Positions 52,658 through 62,943 of a stretch of DNA of 64,000 bases are shown piece after piece. The position numbers and the translations under genes are program-made. How positions within the stretch are numbered: position 1 is the stretch's first letter; every line of letters starts with the position of its first letter. Source of the DNA: Microbacterium aurugineum. GTDB lineage: Bacteria; Actinomycetota; Actinomycetes; Actinomycetales; Microbacteriaceae. The notes below the pieces were generated by a model. That model worked only from the letters and a program-made list of their open reading frames with translations. It made no database searches and was not told the origin of the DNA. The stretch lies in contig NZ_CP078078.1 in NCBI RefSeq assembly GCF_023101205.1, positions 3,357,411 to 3,421,410 of the forward strand. Reading direction: 5' to 3'.

Positions 52658-53057
52658 TCTCCTCCTCGACACCAGTGCCGCGATCGCGCTGGTCCATGAC
52701 CGGCACCCGGCACACGAACGGATGCTCGAACTCACCCACGGTCGCGTCATCGGGCTCGCCGGGCACGCGGCCGCCGAGACGTACTCGGTGCTGACGCGCC
52801 TGCCGGGCGCCGCCCGCGTCAGCCCCGGTCGCGCGCAGGAGATCATCGACCGGTCGTTCCCCGCCTCCGCACCGCTTTCGCCGACGACGGCGGCGGCTGC
52901 GGTCACCACCTTCGCCGAGGCGGGCATCGCAGGGGGCTCGGTGTACGACGGACTCGTGGGCCTGGCCGCACGGGATGCCGCCGTCCCGCTCCTCACGTGC
53001 GACCGTCGCGCCCTGGGCACGTATGCCGCGCTCCGGGTGGAGGTCCTCCTCGCCTGA
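52641..53057 (+). CDS. PIN-domain ribonuclease toxin (VapC family)
   Basis: 138 residues. PIN acidic residues: D in LLLDTSAAIAL, E in AAETYSVLT, D in LLTCDRRALG, plus D in SVYDGLVG. It would cleave RNA (usually tRNA or rRNA) when freed from the antitoxin. TTG start at 52641 with GGAG seven bases upstream; no ATG or GTG is better placed. Partner of the antitoxin immediately upstream. Confidence 0.87.
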   Translation: MPISADLLLDTSAAIALVHDRHPAHERMLELTHGRVIGLAGHAAAETYSVLTRLPGAARVSPGRAQEIIDRSFPASAPLSPTTAAAAVTTFAEAGIAGGSVYDGLVGLAARDAAVPLLTCDRRALGTYAALRVEVLLA

Positions 53058-54566
<1,509 letters not shown>

Positions 54567-54680
54567 TCCCGGACGCCTGACCCGGACTCCTGCCTCGGGC
54601 GCCTGACCCGGACTCCTGACTCGGGCGCCTGACCCGGACTCCACCTGACGCGGAGCCCAGCACGCACACGGGTCTGCGCC

Positions 54681-54760
54681 GCACCTGCATGATCCGGCGA
54701 CGGATGCATGACCGGTCCATCCGGATCGCTCATGCATCCGGGGAACAGTCATGCATGTGG
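54681..54760. repeat. 80-bp palindromic element, copy 2
   Basis: Ends GCACCTGCA / TGCATGTGG; homologous in length and sequence to 41687-41766. Confidence 0.8.
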
Positions 54761-54762
54761 GA

Positions 54763-54838
54763 CGAGCCATAGCTGCCGGACCGAGCCATACCTGCCGGTC
54801 CGAGCCATCCCCGCGGGGCCGAGCTATGCCCGCGGGGC
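54763..54838 (+). repeat. Four tandem 19-bp repeats
   Basis: CGAGCCAT (last copy CGAGCTAT) recurs at 54763, 54782, 54801 and 54820, exactly 19 bases apart, with diverging tails. Confidence 0.75.
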
Positions 54839-54876
54839 GGGGATCCTGAGAGCCGACTTCGAATCCACCCCCTATC

Positions 54877-54905
54877 TTGCACACTACTGTGCATGATCGT
54901 ATCCT
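54877..54905 (+). promoter_or_regulatory. TetR promoter and dyad operator
   Basis: TTGCAC (-35, 54877-54882) and TATCCT (-10, 54900-54905) with a 17-base spacer. The dyad TGCACA-N4-TGTGCA (54878-54893) lies over the -35 and spacer, so the TetR protein would repress its own operon. The ATG follows seven bases after the -10. Confidence 0.7.
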
Positions 54906-54911
54906 GGACCG

Positions 54912-55547
54912 ATGACAACTCGTGCACCCCGTCGCGACGCCGTCGAGAATCGCGCCGTCATCCTCGCCGCCGCACGGTCGACCCTGGCGGTCGACCCGTA
55001 TGCCTCGATCGATGTCATCGCACGCACCGCGGGCCTCTCCCGTCGCACGCTCTACGGGCACTTCGACGATCGCGACGCCCTGATCCGCGAGCTCATCTCG
55101 ACCGGAGCACAACGATTCAACTCGATCGCCGCCTCGATCTATGACGAGGATGCCCGGATCACCCTCGCCCGCCTCGCCGCGCGGCTCTGGCACGAGGCGG
55201 CGCACGTGCACCTCGCTGCGGCACTCGCGCTCGATGAGACGCATGTGGAACACACCGCGGCGGCACTCGCACCCCTGCGTCGCACCGTCGCCGACCTCGT
55301 GCGCCGCGGCCAGGAGGACGGGAGCTTCCGCACCGACCTCGCCGCGCCGACGCTCGCACGCTTGATCGAGGAGATGGCCCGCACCGTCGTCTCGCGCACG
55401 GATGCCACCAGCTCCGACGCGGCCGACGTCGCCGTGCGCACCGTGCTGAGCATCGCCGGGCTCTCCTGGCGTGAGATCGATGACCTCCTCACCGCTCACC
55501 CCGACATCGACGCCACCGCTCCCGCAGATCGGACGGCCCGCGCATGA
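54912..55547 (+). CDS. TetR/AcrR-family transcriptional regulator
   Basis: 211 residues. N-terminal TetR helix-turn-helix (RAVILAAARSTLAVDPYASIDVIARTAGLSRRTLYGHFDDRDALI, in parts) and a variable C-terminal ligand domain. Operon leader; overlaps the next gene by four bases. Likely self-repressing via TGCACA-N4-TGTGCA and released by an unknown hydrophobic compound; controls the YhgE/Pip protein downstream. Confidence 0.9.
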   Translation: MTTRAPRRDAVENRAVILAAARSTLAVDPYASIDVIARTAGLSRRTLYGHFDDRDALIRELISTGAQRFNSIAASIYDEDARITLARLAARLWHEAAHVHLAAALALDETHVEHTAAALAPLRRTVADLVRRGQEDGSFRTDLAAPTLARLIEEMARTVVSRTDATSSDAADVAVRTVLSIAGLSWREIDDLLTAHPDIDATAPADRTARA

Positions 55548-56413
55548 AGATCGCCCTGCAGGAGGTGAGCAAAGGACGCGGCGGCGAGGCGCTTCCGGCG
55601 ACGTCGTTGGAATTCCACACCGGTGCCGTGCGCTTCGCCCTCGCCGAGACCGAACAGCGCCCGACCGTGCTCGGACTGATCGCGAGCGGCCGCATGCGCC
55701 CTGACACCGGACGGGTGAGCATCGACGGTACAGCCGACCCGAAGGCGCTGCGCCGGCACCTCGCGCTGGTCGATGCCCCGGATGTCAGCGATCCACATCC
55801 CGACATCACGCTCGCCGGCGTCGTGGGCGAAGAGCTCATGTTCGCCGGCGTCGGCGCCACACCACTGCACGCACGGCGCTGGCTCGCCCAATTGGGATTC
55901 AGTGAGCTCGCCTCGGTCCCGATCGGGAACATCGATCCTGCCGCCCGCGTACGCATCCTGTGCGAACTCGCCGTGTTGCGCGAAGGCGTCGAGGGCCTGG
56001 TCCTCGTCTCCCCCGACCGGCACGGCGGACGTCCGGACGGCTGGTGGCGCATCGCCGGGGAGTTCGCCGACCGTGGCTACGCGATGCTCGTGATCGTCGG
56101 CGGCTCGGCAGCGGTCGCTCTGGAGCGGATGCACGAGTTCGAGGCGATCAACGCCTCCGGCCCCGTCCAGCCACTTCCCACACCCACACCCGACCCCGCG
56201 CCAGACCCCGAACCCGACCCCGAACCCGAACCCGAACCCGAACCCGAACCCGAACCAGAACCAGAACCAGAACTGGTGGCCGACACGCCAGAGGTCGGAC
56301 CGGACGGGGCAGAAGGTCCTGCATTTGGCGTGTCGGCGGACGCCACGAACCATGACGCGGACACCCCGCTTCCCCTGCACGAGGACCCCACAGAGAACGG
56401 AGGTGGGCGATGA
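55544..56413 (+). CDS. Degenerate ABC-ATPase-like protein with Pro-Glu repeat tail
   Basis: 289 residues. Residues 1-195 follow the outline of an ABC ATPase (VLGLIASGRMRPDTGRVSIDG corresponds to the region after Walker A; RILCELAVLREGVEGLVLVSPDRHGG to signature and Walker B), but the Walker A lysine, the signature and the Walker B aspartate are missing, so it should not hydrolyse ATP. Residues ~205-245 are a Pro-Glu/Pro-Asp dipeptide repeat from a hexamer microsatellite, and residues ~246-265 come from a 59-bp palindrome. Sits between TetR and YhgE/Pip, overlapping both. Likely a regulatory or scaffold subunit; inferred. Confidence 0.7.
   Translation: MKIALQEVSKGRGGEALPATSLEFHTGAVRFALAETEQRPTVLGLIASGRMRPDTGRVSIDGTADPKALRRHLALVDAPDVSDPHPDITLAGVVGEELMFAGVGATPLHARRWLAQLGFSELASVPIGNIDPAARVRILCELAVLREGVEGLVLVSPDRHGGRPDGWWRIAGEFADRGYAMLVIVGGSAAVALERMHEFEAINASGPVQPLPTPTPDPAPDPEPDPEPEPEPEPEPEPEPEPELVADTPEVGPDGAEGPAFGVSADATNHDADTPLPLHEDPTENGGGR
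56279..56337. repeat. 59-bp palindrome inside the degenerate ABC gene
   Basis: Perfect 12-bp arms GCCGACACGCCA / TGGCGTGTCGGC (56279-56290, 56326-56337), directly after the Pro-Glu repeat. Confidence 0.75.
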
Positions 56414-58245
56414 AGGTTCCCGCCATGATCGCCGCCGAGCTGCGGCGACTGACTGCGAGCAGGATGGGGATCCTCGCCCTGGTCGCGCTGATCTGCGTGC
56501 CGATCCTCTACGGCGGCCTCTACCTCTGGGCGAACCAGGACCCGTACGCCAAGTTCCCCGAGGTTCCCGTCGCTCTGGTCGTCGACGACGACGGTGCGCC
56601 CGCCCCCACCAGCGGCACCGAGCCGTCGACCGGCGAAGACGTGAACTACGGCGAGGATGTGGCCGAGAACCTCCTCGAGGGCAACGCCTTCGACTGGCAG
56701 CGGATGACGGCGGACGATGCCTCCGAGGCACTGCGGACGGGTGCCGTCGACTTCACCGTGACCATTCCGGCGGACTTCTCCACCGCGCTGACCTCCGCCG
56801 CCGGCACGGACCCCCACCAAGCACGGATCGTCCTCGAGACCAACGACGCGAACAACTATCTCGCCTCATCGATGGGCACCCAGGCCGTCGAGAAGATCCG
56901 CAGCTCGGTGGCTGAGATGGTCGGGAGCCAGGCGGCCGAGCGACTGCTCACCGGGCTCAGCGACGTGCGTGACAACCTCGTCACCGCGACGGAGGGGGCC
57001 ACGCAGCTCGCGGACGGCGCGGGGACGGCCGCGACGGGGAGCTCCACGCTGGCAGACGGCACCGCCAAACTCGCTGACGGCACCGCTCAGCTCGCGGCGG
57101 GAGCGCAGACACTCGCGAGCGGCGCACAGCAGGTCAGTGCGGGCAACCGCCAGTTGGCGGACGTCGCCGACCGCGCCGGCGCGGCAGTCCAGCAGGCGAC
57201 CAACGCCCTCCCGCAGGTGCGCACCGACATCGCGAACGCCCTGACGGAGCGGGGTCTCACCCCGGAGGAGATCGACCAGGTCCTGGCCACGCTCGACCCG
57301 CTGGGCTCCCGCCTGGAGGAGGGCAACGCGCAGGTGCAGAGCGCGGTCGGCAAAGTCGACCAGCTCGCCGACGGCGCCGCATCCCTGGCGTCCGGTGCCG
57401 CCGATCTCGCATCGGGGGCCGGCACGGTCGCGACCGGAGCTTCGGCCGCGAACACCGGCGCGGTCCAACTGCGGGACGGGCTCGCGACGCTCGCATCCGG
57501 AACGACGGAGCTGCGCGACGGGCTGTCCGCCGGTGTCGACGCGATCCCGTCCTCGACACCGGAGCTGCGGACACTGCAGGCCGACACGATCGCGGACCCC
57601 GTGAAGGTGTCGAGCGACAAGGTCGCCTCCGCGGAGGACTACGGCGCCGGCCTCGCACCGTTCTTCGCCGCGCTCTCCGCGTGGATCGGCATCTACGCAC
57701 TGTTCCTGATCGTGAAGCCGATCTCTCGGCGCGCGATCACCGCCCTGCACTCGCCCATCCGCATCACGCTGGCCGGGTGGCTGACCCCCGCGATGCTGGG
57801 CGCCGTGCAGATGGTCGGGCTCATGGGCATCCTGGCGATCACCCTCGGCTTCACCTTCGACCACCCGCTCGGCACCCTCGGCGTGATGATGTTCGCCTCG
57901 GCCACCTTCGCGGCGATCATCCTCGCCCTCAATGTCTGGCTCGGGTCGGTCGGGCAGTTCCTCGGCCTGGTGCTGATGGTGCTGCAGCTGGTCACCGCGG
58001 GAGGGACGTTCCCCTGGCAGACGCTGCCCGGCCCCCTCGCCGCCCTCCATCACGTCCTCCCCCTGGGCTACGTGGTCGACGCGATGAGGCAGCTCATGTA
58101 CGGCGGAGACTACGCACGCGCCGGGTGGGATCTGGTGGTCCTCGGAGCCTGGCTCGCCGGTGCGCTGCTGCTGGCGATGATCGGGGTGACGCGCATGACC
58201 CACCGGCGAACCCTGCGCGACCTGCAACCGAGCTTGATCGGCTGA
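56410..58245 (+). CDS. YhgE/Pip-domain membrane protein
   Basis: 611 residues. TM1 at ~17-40 (ILALVALICVPILYGGLYLWA), then a long extracytoplasmic domain (40-430) rich in 7- and 14-residue repeats with LADGTAKLADGTAQLAAGAQ-like motifs forming an extended helical stalk, then five hydrophobic helices (ALSAWIGIYALFLIVKPI onward) of the ABC-2/YhgE type. The family includes the phage infection protein Pip of Lactococcus and EsaA-like type VII components. ATGA overlap with the preceding gene. Possibly a surface stalk or exporter controlled by TetR. Terminator follows. Confidence 0.9.
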   Translation: MKVPAMIAAELRRLTASRMGILALVALICVPILYGGLYLWANQDPYAKFPEVPVALVVDDDGAPAPTSGTEPSTGEDVNYGEDVAENLLEGNAFDWQRMTADDASEALRTGAVDFTVTIPADFSTALTSAAGTDPHQARIVLETNDANNYLASSMGTQAVEKIRSSVAEMVGSQAAERLLTGLSDVRDNLVTATEGATQLADGAGTAATGSSTLADGTAKLADGTAQLAAGAQTLASGAQQVSAGNRQLADVADRAGAAVQQATNALPQVRTDIANALTERGLTPEEIDQVLATLDPLGSRLEEGNAQVQSAVGKVDQLADGAASLASGAADLASGAGTVATGASAANTGAVQLRDGLATLASGTTELRDGLSAGVDAIPSSTPELRTLQADTIADPVKVSSDKVASAEDYGAGLAPFFAALSAWIGIYALFLIVKPISRRAITALHSPIRITLAGWLTPAMLGAVQMVGLMGILAITLGFTFDHPLGTLGVMMFASATFAAIILALNVWLGSVGQFLGLVLMVLQLVTAGGTFPWQTLPGPLAALHHVLPLGYVVDAMRQLMYGGDYARAGWDLVVLGAWLAGALLLAMIGVTRMTHRRTLRDLQPSLIG

Positions 58246-58250
58246 CGATC

Positions 58251-58290
58251 CCGGGCGTTCGTCGCGGGACACGCCGTGACGAGCGCCCGG
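58251..58290 (+). terminator. Terminator after the YhgE/Pip gene
   Basis: 13-bp stem with one G-U pair (CCGGGCGTTCGTC, 58251-58263, with 58278-58290) and a 14-base loop, five bases after the stop. A TATGAT (58295-58300) behind it may be the -10 box of the next gene. Confidence 0.6.
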
Positions 58291-58380
58291 CCGGATATGA
58301 TGCGAAGGCGCGACCCTGATACGCGCACTGGGGCTCTATGGGACTGAGTTCCACATGTCTACCCGAAAGAGTTCTCGACG

Positions 58381-61032
58381 ATGACGACCGATTCACAGGC
58401 ATCCGCCGCACCCGCACGCCCCTCCCTGGGAGTCCGGATCGGACGCATCGCGTTCCTGGTGGTGGCCGCTGTCGTCGTGGTCGCCGTGGCCGCGGCGTTC
58501 TTCGTGACCTGGACGATCCAACGCTCCTTCCCGCAGACAGCCGGCACACTGGAGCTCGATGGGCTCCAGGCCGAGGTCACGGTGCAGCGAGACGCCCGCG
58601 GCATCCCGACGATCACGGCGGACTCCACCGACGACCTCTTCTATGCCCAGGGCTTCGTGCACGCCCAGGACCGGTTCTTCGAGATGGACTTCCGCCGCCA
58701 CGTGACCGCGGGCCGAGTCGCGGAGATGTTCGGGGAGTCGCAGGCCGCGACCGATGCGTTCCTGCGCACCCTCGGCTGGCGCGACGTCGCCGAGGCCGAG
58801 GTCGAGGCGATGGACGACACCACGCGCGGTTACTACGAGGCCTACGCCGACGGGGTCAACGCCTACCTCGCTTCCCGCTCCGGAGCGGAGCTGTCGCTTG
58901 AATATGCAGTTCTCGGCATACAGAACCCGGACTACGCACCCGAGCCGTGGGAACCCGCCGACTCGGTCGCCTGGCTCAAGGCGATGGCCTGGGACCTCCG
59001 GGGCAACATCGAGAACGAGACCGAGCGCTCGCTCCTCGCCGCCGAGTCGAGCGAGGCCGACGAGACGACCACCGAGACCGGCGACCTGCTCGCGCAGCTC
59101 TACCCCGACTATCCGTTCGACGAGAATCCGGTGATCGTCCCCAAGATCTCCACGGTGCCGACTCTCGACACCGGCGCGGAGCCCGCCGCCTACACGCTCC
59201 CCGAGACCGAGGGCCAGATCCAGCAGGCGACCACGACGATCGAGTGGACCGAGACGTCGAGCGTCATCGAGGCGGCGAGCGAACTCGTCGGCGATGTGGG
59301 CGAGGGGATCGGCTCGAACTCCTGGGTGGTCTCCGGCGACCTCACCGAGAGCGGTGCACCGTTGCTGGCGAATGATCCGCACCTCGGCGCCTCCCTCCCT
59401 TCGGTCTGGTACCAGGTGCAGCTCACCTGCTCGACCGTGGACGACGACTGCCCGTTCGACGTCAGCGGCTTCTCGTTCTCGGGATTGCCCGGCATCGTGA
59501 TCGGGCACAACAGCCAGGTCGCCTGGGGCTTCACCAACCTCACGACAGATGTCACCGACCTCTACGTCGAGCGCGTCGTCGGCGACGAGTACTGGCGCGA
59601 CGGGAAGCTGGTACCGCTCGAGCAGCGCACCGAGACGATCAAGGTCGCCGGCTCCGACGACATCGAGTTGACCATCCGCTCGACCGTGCACGGGCCGATC
59701 ATCTCGGGGCTCACCGACGACTTCACAGCGATCGCCGACGACCCCGCACCCGCCCTCGACGCCGGTGGTGCCACCACTCCCGCGCCCGGCGCAGAGGACG
59801 ACGCCGAGTACGCGGTCAGCCTGCGCTGGACCGCCCTCGACCCGGGCACGACAGCGACCGCGATCTTCGCCCTGGGCACTGCGCAGGACTTCGAGGACTT
59901 CCGCTACGCCGCGTCCCTCTTCGACGTGCCGGCCCAGAACCTGATCTACGCCGACACGGAGGGCAACATCGGCTACCAGACGCCCGGCCGACTCCCGATC
60001 CGGGGCGCCGGCGACGGGTGGATGCCGCAGCCAGGATGGGACAGCAGCTACGACTGGACCGGGTACATCCCGTTCGAGGAACTGCCGGTGTCGTACAACC
60101 CCAGCTCGGGGTACATCGTGACCGCGAACAACGCGATCGTGGCGGATGACTACTCCTACTTCCTCTCCCGCGACTGGGACTACGGGTACCGGGCGGCGCG
60201 CATCGCGCACCTGATCGAACGACGCGCGGCGGCCGCTCCGCTGACCGCCCAGGACATGCGCGACATCCAGATGGACAACGAGATGTGGATCGGCAAGCAC
60301 CTCGTGACCGTGATGGGCGACGTCGAGGTGAGCGGAGCCGGACCGAAGGACGCCGTGGAACTGCTGACGACATGGGACGCCCAGAACTCGGCATCCTCCG
60401 CCGCGGCCGCCTATGCCAACGTGCTCTGGTCGAACCTCGTGCAGAACATCTTCGCCGAACGTGAACAGCCGCTCCCCATCGACGGACAGGGCAGGCTCTT
60501 CACGGTGGTGGCCGACTTGTTCGAGGACCCGTCCGACCCGCTGTGGACCAACACAGCGCTCGGCGTCGACGGGATGGACTCCATGCTGAAGCTCTCGGCG
60601 GAACAGGCCTACGAGGAGCTCTCCGCGCTGCAGGGTGAAGACGTCCTGCGGTGGAACTGGGGCGACCTCCACGCGATCACCCTCACGAGCGACACCCTCG
60701 GCTCCTCCGGCATCGCACCGATCGAAGCGCTGTTCAACCGGGGCCCGTTCCCCGTGGGCGGCGGAGCGTCCGTGGTGAACGCGACCGGATGGGCGCTCGG
60801 CGTCTCGTACGCGACGACGACGGTGCCCTCGATGCGCATGGTCGTCGACCTCTCGGACTTCGATGCGTCGACCTGGAACCACCTCACCGGGGCGTCCGGC
60901 CACGCCTTCCACGCGAACTACACCGACCAGACCGAGGACTGGGCCGCCGGCGTGCAGACGCCGTGGGCCTTCACCGAGAAGGCCGTCACAGGGGCGACCG
61001 TCGACACCCTGGTGCTGACCCCGGCCGGCTGA
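58381..61032 (+). CDS. Penicillin acylase family protein (N-terminal nucleophile hydrolase)
   Basis: 883 residues. One N-terminal membrane anchor (IAFLVVAAVVVVAVAAAFFV), alpha-chain segment QRDARGIPTITADSTDDLFYAQGFVHAQDRFFEMD in parts, and the self-cleavage/nucleophile Ser312 in GIGSNSWVVSG, followed by the conserved DPHLGASLPSVWYQ. The precursor would be cut before Ser312 to give alpha and beta chains. Related enzymes hydrolyse amides of penicillin, acyl-homoserine lactones or glutaryl groups; the substrate here is unknown. Membrane-anchored, so active outside the cell. Not part of an operon with the preceding gene (terminator). Confidence 0.9.
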   Translation: MTTDSQASAAPARPSLGVRIGRIAFLVVAAVVVVAVAAAFFVTWTIQRSFPQTAGTLELDGLQAEVTVQRDARGIPTITADSTDDLFYAQGFVHAQDRFFEMDFRRHVTAGRVAEMFGESQAATDAFLRTLGWRDVAEAEVEAMDDTTRGYYEAYADGVNAYLASRSGAELSLEYAVLGIQNPDYAPEPWEPADSVAWLKAMAWDLRGNIENETERSLLAAESSEADETTTETGDLLAQLYPDYPFDENPVIVPKISTVPTLDTGAEPAAYTLPETEGQIQQATTTIEWTETSSVIEAASELVGDVGEGIGSNSWVVSGDLTESGAPLLANDPHLGASLPSVWYQVQLTCSTVDDDCPFDVSGFSFSGLPGIVIGHNSQVAWGFTNLTTDVTDLYVERVVGDEYWRDGKLVPLEQRTETIKVAGSDDIELTIRSTVHGPIISGLTDDFTAIADDPAPALDAGGATTPAPGAEDDAEYAVSLRWTALDPGTTATAIFALGTAQDFEDFRYAASLFDVPAQNLIYADTEGNIGYQTPGRLPIRGAGDGWMPQPGWDSSYDWTGYIPFEELPVSYNPSSGYIVTANNAIVADDYSYFLSRDWDYGYRAARIAHLIERRAAAAPLTAQDMRDIQMDNEMWIGKHLVTVMGDVEVSGAGPKDAVELLTTWDAQNSASSAAAAYANVLWSNLVQNIFAEREQPLPIDGQGRLFTVVADLFEDPSDPLWTNTALGVDGMDSMLKLSAEQAYEELSALQGEDVLRWNWGDLHAITLTSDTLGSSGIAPIEALFNRGPFPVGGGASVVNATGWALGVSYATTTVPSMRMVVDLSDFDASTWNHLTGASGHAFHANYTDQTEDWAAGVQTPWAFTEKAVTGATVDTLVLTPAG

Positions 61033-61091
61033 ACGGTCGCGAGCGGCGGCGCCGGAAGCGGCGCCACAGGGTGCTCGGCTAGCGTGGGTGG

Positions 61092-61853
61092 GTGCCATCC
61101 AGTTACCTCGCCCCGAAGGGCACTCCCGCCACGCTCCTGGAGTTCGAGCACGGGGGTGCGACGCTCATCGCAGAGACGTTCGGGGAAGGCCCCCACACCT
61201 ATCTGCTCCTGCACGGCATCGGCATGGGACGCAGCGTCTACCTCGACATCGTGCAGCGGCTCGAGGGGCGCGTGATCGCACTCGACCTCCCCGGATTCGG
61301 TGAGGCGCCCGAACCGACGCGCACCCTCACCATGGAGCGGCACGCCGACCTGGTCGCGGCCTATCTGACGCACGTGGGGGCGAGTCCGGTCATCGTGATC
61401 GGCCACTCGATGGGAAGTCAGATCGCGGCCGAGCTCGCGGCGCGGCATCCCTCCCTCGTCGAAGGCGTGGTGCTGGCCGGCCCCACGGTGAACAAGGCGG
61501 CGCGCAACGTCGGCGCCCAGGCGCGGTACCTGCTGCTCGACCTGATCGGCGAACGCCCGTTGGTGCTCTGGCGCGGGGCGAGGGAGTACCTGCGCGGCGG
61601 CCCGCACCTGATCCGGAAGATGCGCGCGACCATCGTGCACGAGCCCGAAGACGCGTTCGTCCGCATCGAGTGCCCCGTGCTCGTGCTCCGCGGTGAGAGC
61701 GACCCGTTGGCGCCGCTGAGCTGGTGCCGCGAAATCCTCGACGCCATCCCCGGCGCCGCCCTCGAAGTCATCCCCGACCACGGTCACGGCACCCTGATCA
61801 GCGACTCCGAGCCCGCAGCCCGGCTGATCCACGAGTTCGCCGCCCGCCTCTGA
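61092..61853 (+). CDS. Alpha/beta hydrolase
   Basis: 253 residues. Oxyanion HGIGMGRSV, nucleophile Ser in VIGHSMGSQIA, acid Asp in GESDPLAPL and His in DHGHGTL complete the triad. Typical carboxylesterase/haloperoxidase-like fold without signal peptide. GTG start at 61092; no strong RBS. Substrate unknown. Confidence 0.85.
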   Translation: MPSSYLAPKGTPATLLEFEHGGATLIAETFGEGPHTYLLLHGIGMGRSVYLDIVQRLEGRVIALDLPGFGEAPEPTRTLTMERHADLVAAYLTHVGASPVIVIGHSMGSQIAAELAARHPSLVEGVVLAGPTVNKAARNVGAQARYLLLDLIGERPLVLWRGAREYLRGGPHLIRKMRATIVHEPEDAFVRIECPVLVLRGESDPLAPLSWCREILDAIPGAALEVIPDHGHGTLISDSEPAARLIHEFAARL

Positions 61854-61872
61854 CCCCTCACCGACCGTCGGC

Positions 61873-61958
61873 GTTCACAACTCCTCAAGATCGGCGTGCC
61901 GGCCGCGTCCAAACCCTGCGCAGGGAGGATTCACCTCACTTCTTGAGGAGTTGTGAAC
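61873..61958. repeat. 86-bp palindromic element, copy 2
   Basis: Same ends as copy 1 (arms extend to GTTCACAACTCCTCAAGA with one mismatch at the far end); the right end supplies the last residues SQLLKK and the stop codon of the DUF559-like gene. Confidence 0.85.
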
Positions 61959-62826
61959 GCGCAGCGTTCCGGAAGTGCGGGCCCAGACTCTGCACGACCG
62001 CATCAACCGCCTCGCGCAGAGCGGAATCTCTGCGCAAGATGTCTGAGGCGAGGGGACGGATGGTGATGTACCCCTTCGTCGCGGCAGCCAGATCGCGCCG
62101 ACGATCGTCGACCTGTTTCTCCCAGCCCTCGTGGAACTCCCTGCTGTCGCACTCGATGATGCGCCACCCCTCGACGAGGAAATCCACTCGCCCCACTCCG
62201 TCGATCGCCACCTGGGTCTCGTAGGCGATTCCCAGCGTCCGCAGGATGAGCCTCATGAACGTCTCCGGCCCCGACTCCGCTGACGAGTCGACGAGAGTGA
62301 GCAGGATCCTGAAGCGCACCGGCAACCGTTCGAAGACACGCGCGACCTCCTCCCCCGTCATCAGACCGTGGTGCAGGATGCTGTCGAGTGTGGCGACGGC
62401 AGCCCGTGGGTGCTGACAGCGGACCGCTTGCATCAGTGCATCGCCGAGAGATGCCGCATGCAACGGTTCGGGATCGCCGGACCATGTGTTCCAGTGGAGC
62501 AGTGTGTGCTTCGACCGAGGGGGCCTCACTCGAGAGGATCCCGGTCGCACATGCACGTGCAGCACCCCTCGCAGATGGACGAAGACTCCGATCTCGACGA
62601 GAAGGGAGACACACGACAGACGACCGCCGATCCGCACGGCCTCAGCCACCTCGGCAGACACCGGTTCGATCGCGTACCGGTCTCTGCGGAGGCGCCGAAG
62701 TCGACCACCCTCGACAGCGCGAACGATGTCGCGCGACGTCATTCCCGATGCCACCAGGTCGGCGCGCGAGAAGACGGTCACGGCGTAGAACCGAGCAGTG
62801 CGTTGACGGACGGTCATAGGTCGCAT
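61936..62826 (-). CDS. AbiEi-like/DUF559 endonuclease-fold protein
   Basis: 296 residues. The N-terminal ~95 residues resemble the type IV TA antitoxin AbiEi winged helix (FSRADLVASGMTSRDIVRAVEGGRLRRLRRDRYAI, in parts). Residues ~190-290 match DUF559/Vsr-like PD-(D/E)xK nucleases: GVGRVDFLVEGWRIIECDSREFH, where Asp and Glu would hold the metal, then DDRRRDLAAATKGYITIRPL. The C-terminus SQLLKK is encoded by the 86-bp element. Such proteins are abundant and uncharacterised in actinobacteria. No AbiEii toxin gene is adjacent. Start: ATG 62814 is an alternative. Confidence 0.82.
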   Translation of the reverse strand: MRPMTVRQRTARFYAVTVFSRADLVASGMTSRDIVRAVEGGRLRRLRRDRYAIEPVSAEVAEAVRIGGRLSCVSLLVEIGVFVHLRGVLHVHVRPGSSRVRPPRSKHTLLHWNTWSGDPEPLHAASLGDALMQAVRCQHPRAAVATLDSILHHGLMTGEEVARVFERLPVRFRILLTLVDSSAESGPETFMRLILRTLGIAYETQVAIDGVGRVDFLVEGWRIIECDSREFHEGWEKQVDDRRRDLAAATKGYITIRPLASDILRRDSALREAVDAVVQSLGPHFRNAARSQLLKK

Positions 62827-62943
62827 CCGGGAAGCTTGACGGACCGGCGCGGCGAGCGGGGCAGACTGCGCGGAATGGGGATGGTTTTCCCCGATGCGGT
62901 CCCTGGGGAGGAACAGTCAGGCGCCGATGACACCCACCCCGCC

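Larger units (their letters stand above)
54567..54911. other. Repeat-rich gene-free region between argG and the TetR gene
   Basis: 345 bases made mostly of repeats: a 26-bp tandem repeat (starts 54575, 54601, 54627), the 80-bp palindrome (54681-54760), a 19-bp tandem repeat with CGAGCCAT cores at 54763, 54782, 54801 and CGAGCTAT at 54820, then the TetR promoter and operator. No gene was seen. Confidence 0.75.

Noticed and set aside
58393..61098. 901-residue open frame on the minus strand
   Set aside because: Antisense shadow of the penicillin acylase gene; low-complexity Arg/Gly/Asp composition and no motif.
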